A DNA stretch of 64,000 nt from Amblyomma americanum (taxonomy: Eukaryota > Arthropoda > Arachnida > Ixodida > Ixodidae). The notes below the pieces were generated by a model. It was not told where the DNA came from. It ran no database searches and saw only the letters and a program-made list of their open reading frames with translations. This document shows positions 56,790-64,000 of the stretch, piece after piece (position 1 is the stretch's first letter; every line of letters starts with the position of its first letter). The translations under genes were made by a program, and so were the position numbers. Location: positions 160,896,189-160,960,188 of the forward strand of contig NC_135500.1 in NCBI RefSeq assembly GCF_052857255.1, read 5' to 3'.

Positions 56790-57129
56790 CAGCTAGATCT
56801 TCGAAATCCTGTGCCACCTGGCTCATTTTGGAGTTAGGCCTGTTGAGAAGGCGGTCCAAGAGGGCGTGCCCGTCGGGCGCGTTGTGAATGCTCTCTATGT
56901 GGCGGTGGGAGCTCGAAGGGCCATGAAACTGCTTCAGCCAGGGTGGCAGCCACAGGAGAGCAGTGTGGGAGCCCCATGCATAGGCGTATGGCCGCCCGCA
57001 GTTTGCGCTCAATGGCCAAGTGTTGGGCCACAGTGAGCCGGACAAGAGGTAGAGCGTATGTGAACTGCGGGACGGCCATGCCTTGGTAGAGCTGGTGTCC
57101 CAGCCTGGGGGTGATGCCGTTGTTCTTGG

Positions 57130-57528
57130 CTAAAAGCAACCGTACGGCCCCTGGACACTGGAGGACTGGGCCAGGAAGTGGCGCACTGCCGAGCTCCATG
57201 TGAGTCGGGCGTCGATGAGGAGACCAAGGTATTTCACCTCACGGCTCCAGGTGAGGTCCCGGCCACCAACGTTGGGGAAGGTGCGGCCAGGGCGGGTACC
57301 AACACTGGTGTTCAGGAGCACCGCCTGCGTTTTGGTGGGTGAGATGCTAAGGCCAGCACGCTCCAGGAAGGCGTCGACAGCATCGATAGTCCGCTGGACA
57401 TTTTTGATGGCGTGGAACCTGTATCTGCGGGGACCACGGCACCAGATGACAATGTCATCCGCGTAGATTGCCACGCGGATGGGTAGCAGAAGGTCCTTAG
57501 GCAGGACGCCGGGCAGGAGGGCCAACAC
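57130..57528 (-). pseudogene. LINE reverse transcriptase fragment
   Basis: A 132-codon frame covering the palm: RVAIYADDIVIWCRGPRRYR with both catalytic aspartates, the AFLERAGLSISPTKTQAVLL block and the VKYLGLLIDARLTWSSAVRH block that follow it in non-LTR reverse transcriptases. Upstream fingers are missing (truncation at 57575). The frame breaks at about 57140 into the next frame, which continues as GAVRLLLAKNNGITPRLGHQ and LYQGMAVPQFTYALPLV down to 56834. Confidence 0.85.
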
Positions 57529-57575
57529 TGCGTTGGAGAGTAGGGGGCTAAGGCGTAGGAGGGGGGGGGGGGGTT

Positions 57576-60500
57576 GATGCTAATCGGTAACTGCGTATTT
57601 ATATTTAGCTTCATTCGTGCAGCCCTCACACTGACTTCTAAAATAACCAGGAAACATTATTGTATCTTCGACGACTTCTGCTTTCATGCATCATTAACGC
57701 TTCTGCACGAACTTTCCGCTGAGAGGGAGAACAACAACGGCCGTAATTTGTTTTATTAGAGCTTTTTAGTCAACCGCCTTCGCTCCATGCACTGCTGGGA
57801 AGTACATGGTTTGTATAAATATACGCATGCGACGAAAGAGCTCCAAATATTATAAAACCAGCTGTGCTTTGTGCGCCCCTCTCCAGCAGCAGAGCGCGCT
57901 CCGCGAACAACGGACAAAATTTTTGCAGGCTACATTTAAAGCTATAAACTCGCTGGAATGCATTCCACGGGAGGGGGGTAGGTAATAATCCATACATTGT
58001 ATGAGCGATTAGTATAGACGTTGCCTCACTGGGACGACAGGACACCGACGATGACGCGACACCGACGACGGTGAGGAGGAAACGAGCCGTCGGAATACTG
58101 TTTTCGTACTGTCTTGTGAAACGCGGACATCAAGATAACACGATCGACAATCTGATGTAATAGGACAGGATTTCAGTGCGGCGAAGCGGAGAAAACCACT
58201 CCGGCTATCGGTTTCAGATTCTTGTTCAGGAGATAGATCACTGAGTTAAAAATACGGCAAACAGGATCCCGATTACAAATTTTTAGACGCAAAATGCATT
58301 ACAATATTGAATAAACATATGCAACTTATCCACTGCTTTGCGTAATCTGGTAGCTTCAACTGAAGGAAAACTGCAGAAACGTTCTGAGAGTTTCCGAGTT
58401 CGTCGCATGCGGGCGAAATATTTGCAGAGTTCTTTCCTACTCAACAGCAGGTGATAGTTAGGCGATACTTCAACACTCCTGTGTTATTACTTGGTTGGCA
58501 AGAGGAAAAGGGTCAATAGCGAAATTTCACAGAAGCAGAATTAGAAAACACATGCGAGGAATTGGAAGGCCTAGAATAGAAGCCAACAGAAAGGCCATGT
58601 TGCAAAGTTTTAAACTGCAGGCCAAACGAGGCTGCTTACAAGTATCTCCTAATGAACGAGAATAAAAAAGAAATAGTTATCAAACGAATTACGAAGAAGC
58701 GTGGCAGAATTCTTTAAGCAATTGACGAGAAACGACTGCACCATTGCAGTCTTATTTCAGTTTTCTTTCCAGTGGTGTTCTCAGGTTATGATCAGCCAGC
58801 ATTTAACATACGAGTTTAAACCTTAAACTATTAGTTTTAAGTGTAAAATGTGAGGTGCTGCTACGATGGGTTGTTACGAAGCTCGTGACAAATAATTCCA
58901 AGAATATCTGGTTTGCAAACAAGCGTGTATCAACAATTGCGCGCTCGAATAGAGGAGATCAAAAGCACCCTTGTGGAAGTGTGCTTAGGAACTCTGACGA
59001 CGAGACAGCACGTCAGAATTTTTAAGGATGAGTGTTATTCTTCCAGGAAGCCTTAAATACAGCAATATGAGCGCCAAGCATCTTGCTATCGTCTCGTATT
59101 ACACATTGCATGATTGAAAAATACTAGTACAGAATCACAGCCCAAGTTCTTAGGCACAAAAAGAGAGTCGATGCGCTGCCGTAGTGCTGAAGTGGCTGCA
59201 CAAGGGTTACCAGCTCGGAACGCGGAAGACCATTGACACTTTTTGCTCCTTTTTTCAATCGTTCAGCATAATTTCTCCTAGATTTCTGGCTACGATCTCG
59301 CCCTAATCCTTCCATCCCCGCTCTTCTGGCACAGCAGCGTGGAGCCAGTAGTCATCGCACCACCAGTAGCGCCATACTCGGCCCTCACGTATTACACAGC
59401 TGCAGAGTTGGCCGAAATGGTCCCGGGATTTGCAGCACGGCATGGCGTCAGATTGCCGTTTCGAAAAGAAAATTCCCAGGTTGTTTCACTAGTGTGACAA
59501 GGCATTTGACAGGCCACCGGCCAACAGGCGTGTCTTCGGTGCCTCTGTGACTACGCTGACACTTCGGCGACTGTTCACGTCAGAATAGTGTGACATTGAC
59601 GCCGACATCTCGAAGACACAGCGCCACAAAATCGATTCGGCCGACTTTCGCCCTAGTGTGAGAGCTCCTTAAGGATTATGCTGCGCAGTGGAAAAATTGA
59701 ACTAAACTGAACAAAAGCCGCCGACCACGTGCTCTCGGACCTTAAAACCATGCTCTAAATGCCCAATAAGGAAACATTTCTGAAGCCGCTGTTCCCAACC
59801 CTTCAAGCGCAGCGAATTGCCGGCAGCACAATGCCCCGTGATCTAGCATTTGCATACTGGCAGCGAAATAACCACAAAGATGGCAATTCAGGCCTCCTCA
59901 GTCGCTATTGCTACGTCGTTTACTCATTCTCTTGCGCTCATTATTCATAAACTTTCTGCGATCGAGACTCTTCTTCGTGCCTTATTCATAAAAAAAGGTT
60001 CTGCGCATGCCCATTAAAAAAGTTAAGATTTGTGAACATCTTTTTTATGAAAAATCAAAGCGTCAGCCGCAGGCAATCCAAGTCATTTCGCACTCGCCGG
60101 CTGGCGTGGAAGCTACTGAGCGTGACTTTTGACATTCTGTGAACCGAAGCTTAAAACCACAGGAAAAATACGTAAAAGTTGTAGCAAACAGTTCTTTTCA
60201 TAGCAGGTCTCCATACCTTAAAAACATAACGAATGCTCCCCTGCACATCTGCTAGCGTGCTAGCGCGGCTATGCAAAAACTGGGCCAGGCACTTAATCAG
60301 TGCCGCTTGCTTCACCTATCTGCCTCCTCGGGGGCAAGGAGCTTGTAAATTTACTCGCTACGTGAAGACTATTTCGTGCGAAGAAAGTACATCATGAATT
60401 TGTAAAACAGCGCATTTGCGTGCCAAATGGCAATACACTGCTGTGCGTCCAGAGTGAACTTTCAAGGGCCAAGGTCTTTGATGGCAGAAACTTTCAGAAT

Positions 60501-60680
60501 TCTAACTTTCATGCATAGTTTAGACAGAGGCCGCAATTTGATAAAGACGAGCTAAATTGCATTTCTTGTTTCTTATAGAACCTTTCGCAGCCAGTAGCGC
60601 TTTCGTTCGTTTTAATGGTATCCGTTTTTTCCTAGGTTCATATTTTCTAGAGACTAAGGAGCTAATAAAAGTTTTGACCA
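57576..60680. other. Intergenic, mostly unrecognised
   Basis: Nothing recognised except the half-hairpin at 58110-58147. The GC-richer stretch at about 59290-59680 (repeated GTGTGACA words, CCACCGGCCAACAGGCG) has the look of an interspersed repeat but I cannot place it. Confidence 0.45.
58110..58147 (+). repeat. Half copy of the 44.5-kb hairpin repeat
   Basis: TGTGAAACGCGGACATCAAG, ATAACACGATCG resembles the left arm of the hairpin at 44545-44646 (GATGAAACGCGGACACCACG, AAGAAACGACACACACGATCG). No opposite arm is visible here. Confidence 0.45.
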
Positions 60681-60689
60681 AACAGTAGT

Positions 60690-61375
60690 CCTCTTACATA
60701 AGAAGTTCTCTAAGCACAATGTGAACGAAAACAAGGCAGGTGGAAAATTGTCGTGCGTGTGATTTATTGTGCCAGCACTGTAAATCCGTCAGAAGCCGGG
60801 GTGGTATACAGTGTTGATAGTAAGTAGACGTGCACACAGGAGAAGAAATTCGTTGAGAATATCGCAGTCTGAGAATATCGCAGAATATCAAAGACAATTC
60901 ATAACTCCTCATAGGCTGTGTTTTTTGCACTAATTGCTCTCCAAGGAAAGAGAAACGTGTTGAAGTTCGGCGTTTAAACAGAGGAATTTCTTCCGTTTGG
61001 AGTCCAGGGTGTGAAGGAATCTTGTCTTGTCGGAATGGTGCATGATGAAAGTAGAAGACACCGACAAAAAGAATGGAAATGGAAAGACGTTTCGTCACCC
61101 CCACGGGAGCCTTGTTCACAATGAGGCAAGAGGTAAGAGCGTCACTTTTTAAACGCTGCGCATGAGTGAACCCAGGCATCTTGCGTTGATTGGGGGCAGA
61201 TCTTCGTCATTCCGATTAAGCGTATGTACTGTCGTCTGAATGATCAATGATTCATTGTAGAGCCGCCACTTGTCCTTTTTTTTGCGATGAAACAATACAG
61301 AAAATATGGAAGCCGTTTGCCTAATTTTGTTTAAGCAGAAACAGATGTGCTGCCTGCACAACAGGCGAGACAAGC
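60690..61375 (-). mobile_element. Penelope-like element 3' end (endonuclease C-terminus and ribozyme-like trailer)
   Basis: On the minus strand 61320-61200 reads FHRKKKDKWRLYNESLIIQT, then TVHTLNRNDEDLPPINARCL, a layout typical of the end of the GIY-YIG endonuclease in Penelope-like elements (ExWxI....LNRNxGxLPxxY). About 90 bp after the stop comes AAGGCTCCCGTGGGGGTGAC followed by GAAACGTC, the stem-II and GAAA part of the hammerhead motif known in these elements. The upstream CUGAUGA core is not intact, so a working ribozyme is unlikely. The 161-codon frame at 60694-61179 lies over this trailer and is probably not a gene. The reverse transcriptase is missing. Confidence 0.6.
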
Positions 61376-61449
61376 TGTCACCGTTCTAATAACTATACTT
61401 GCTGTCGCCGTTCTTAACAGTCCTCAGCAAACCTGTCAAAGATAAAAAG

Positions 61450-61655
61450 AGGCTAAAACTGCGACTTGTCTGCTGCAACGTGTGCGCTTGATTGGTGAAT
61501 GCAACCTAGTTTCACACAGTCTTCTCTCAGGTAATTAAATTTGGTTGCAGACTTCTGCTCTAGGATCCTGAGCATCAGAGGGGCCGCCTCGGATCATCGG
61601 CTTTGAAGTAATTCGGCGCTCATATTTGTTGAAGCGCCATCGGCTCTAACCCGAC
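61450..61655 (+). repeat. Direct repeat, first copy
   Basis: Words shared in the same order with 62180-62385: TGCGC.TGATTGGTGAATGC, GTTTCACA(CA)GTCTTCTC, AATTAAATTT, GATCCTGAGC.TC.GAGG, GCCTTTGAA/GGCTTTGAA and TCGGCTC. Spacing between copies is about 730 bp. Not coding. Confidence 0.8.
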
Positions 61656-61765
61656 ATCATACCATACCACCGCACCATACTATGCCATACCATACCATAC
61701 TACGCCATACCATGCCTTACCATACCATACCCTGCCATGCCGTGTCATGTTATGCATGCCATGCC
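61656..61765 (+). repeat. (CCATA)n pentanucleotide minisatellite
   Basis: About twenty imperfect copies of CCATA/CCATG/CCGTG units (ACCATACCATACTACGCCAT and similar), degraded toward the 3' side. Confidence 0.85.
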
Positions 61766-62179
61766 TTACAATCAGATTGCAACACGTTTGTTAGTGGTAA
61801 TTTTGCCTTCGTGTGCTGGCTAAATAATTCTGGCTATCAAGATTGTTACCTAATGTATTATGCTGATACGTTTCCTGACTGACTCCAAAGATAACAATTA
61901 TATCCTCCTTCTTTGCAGATTTTGTAACCTTGCAGTAGCAAGTTACAAGCTTAAACGAATTCTCAATTATCTCATAACTAAACTCCCACATTTCGTCCAT
62001 TTTTGGCTAAGGGACTGCGGGAGTCGTACTCTCGTTCCTCATGGCAGAAAAGTAATAGCGACAGCTGCATCACAGCAACCCCTTCCCCTTTTTTCTGAAA
62101 CACCGAAAGCGGCTACTGCACATGTTATCATTGAACACATATACAGTATGTCCTTACCGATCCTGTCGTGGACACAGGC

Positions 62180-62385
62180 GGTAAAAACTCAGTTTTTTAT
62201 GCGTCAGCTTGTGCGCATGATTGGTGAATGCGACCTATAGTTTCACAGTCTTCTCGACGATAATTAAATTTGCTTACAGCGCCTGCTCTATGATCCTGAG
62301 CGTCTGAGGTGCCGTGTCCAAGCATCGCCTTTGAATTGATTTGGCACCCTTATATGGTCAAGCGTCTTCGGCTCAAACACGATAT
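62180..62385 (+). repeat. Direct repeat, second copy
   Basis: Counterpart of 61450-61655, same orientation. Diverged by substitutions and small indels. Confidence 0.8.
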
Positions 62386-62754
62386 CAACAAGCTCATGCA
62401 GCAAAATCGATCAGTTTCCTTGCAATACTTTGTACCGACATCATGTGGCACAACAGTAACTAAGTACCTAAGCCATAACAAATGCACAGGAAGGCGGATT
62501 CTCAAGTGGCATCATGCCTCCCAACATGAAGACCAGCTTCGATTTCACGATTTCGATACATTTATCAGTACTTGAAGGCTAAAAACAGGGAATGCAGTCG
62601 CATTTTCTGTTTTGAGAAGTTGGATGAAGTTTGGCGAGTGATATGATGCGACGCAGCATGCGCTTCTCAGCAAAATGATAGTATGAAGGAATAATTAAGT
62701 GTTCATATTCGAAATAAATTGACTAGTGCTGTAGAAAGTAACGTTCCCTAGTAA

Positions 62755-62756
<2 letters not shown>

Positions 62757-62840
<84 letters not shown>
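62757..62840. repeat. (AT)n microsatellite, left
   Basis: 84 bp of uninterrupted AT, ending exactly where the palindromic element begins (ACCAGGTGTTTC). Confidence 0.95.

Positions 62841-64000
<1,160 letters not shown>

Larger units (their letters stand above)
55640..57575 (-). mobile_element. GC-rich, 5'-truncated LINE with reverse transcriptase and RNase H
   Basis: A 1.9-kb block much richer in G and C than its flanks. In element order on the minus strand: reverse transcriptase catalytic box YADDIVIW (57465-57442), LSISPTKTQAVLLN, VKYLGLLIDARLTWS, then the thumb, RNase H and the C-terminal cysteine motif (CTLCNDPM...LFC) near 56000, then a trailer to about 55640. The 5' end is cut at a G-run (57556-57574), as expected for incomplete target-primed reverse transcription. 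At least three frame changes. The 3' limit is uncertain and could reach an AATAAA near 55540. Confidence 0.82.

Noticed and set aside
60694..61179. 161-codon minus-strand open frame
   Set aside because: It overlies the trailer of a Penelope-like element and shows no domain. Best explained as chance.
61656..61765. CRISPR-like array suspicion at the CCATA repeats
   Set aside because: Units are 5 bp with no spacers; a simple minisatellite in a eukaryote.

Overview
The window looks like chromosomal DNA from a hard tick (Ixodida, probably a metastriate). It is AT-rich and intron-rich with scarce coding sequence. It carries tRNA-derived SINEs that resemble the tick Ruka type, and remnants of mariner, Ty3/Gypsy, CR1/Jockey- and I/R1-like LINEs, a Penelope-like element and several foldback/MITE hairpins. 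The taxon call is inference from repeat and gene content. Nothing bacterial or episomal is present: no operons, rRNA genes or CRISPR arrays were seen.

Region 1 (about 2.17-16.24 kb, + strand) is the best-supported gene. It is the 3' end of a Dscam-family immunoglobulin/fibronectin cell-adhesion receptor. Eight exons join in consistent phase: one FNIII domain on two exons, the last FNIII domain on one exon, a transmembrane exon, and a multi-exon cytoplasmic tail. A terminal exon ends in TGA with polyadenylation signals behind it. One junction, between the exon ending at 12467 and the terminal exon at 15900, does not keep phase, so at least one tail exon is missing or unrecognised. A candidate lies at 14104-14209. 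The tail holds three YxxP tyrosine motifs of the Crk-type SH2 kind. The introns carry a dead mariner (4943-6280) and a CR1-like LINE remnant (about 7.9-9.0 kb).

Region 2 (16.3-29.9 kb) is mostly non-coding. It has a LINE 3' fragment (about 17.6-18.1 kb) and a clear nested insertion: a degenerate Gypsy LTR element (19583-22247) that splits a tRNA-derived SINE and is flanked by a 4-bp target duplication.

Region 3 (29.9-49 kb) is gene-poor. It has a 450-bp element with 28-bp terminal inverted repeats, a possible first exon at 31764-32103, a possible terminal exon at 34932-35110, a possible LINE ORF1 scrap, a second SINE, a 320-bp foldback (41945-42266) and a 100-bp hairpin (44545-44646).

Region 4 (49-64 kb) is densely packed with transposons. 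It contains LINE RNase H fragments, a second Gypsy element on the minus strand with a MITE inside its pol region, and a GC-rich 5'-truncated LINE with reverse transcriptase and RNase H on the minus strand. It also contains a Penelope-like 3' end, a pair of direct repeats, and a 660-bp palindromic element sitting inside an (AT)n microsatellite.

Apart from the Dscam-like gene I see no confidently intact protein gene. The mobile elements are all broken by stops, frameshifts or deletions. Boundaries of repeats are my estimates from pattern reading.
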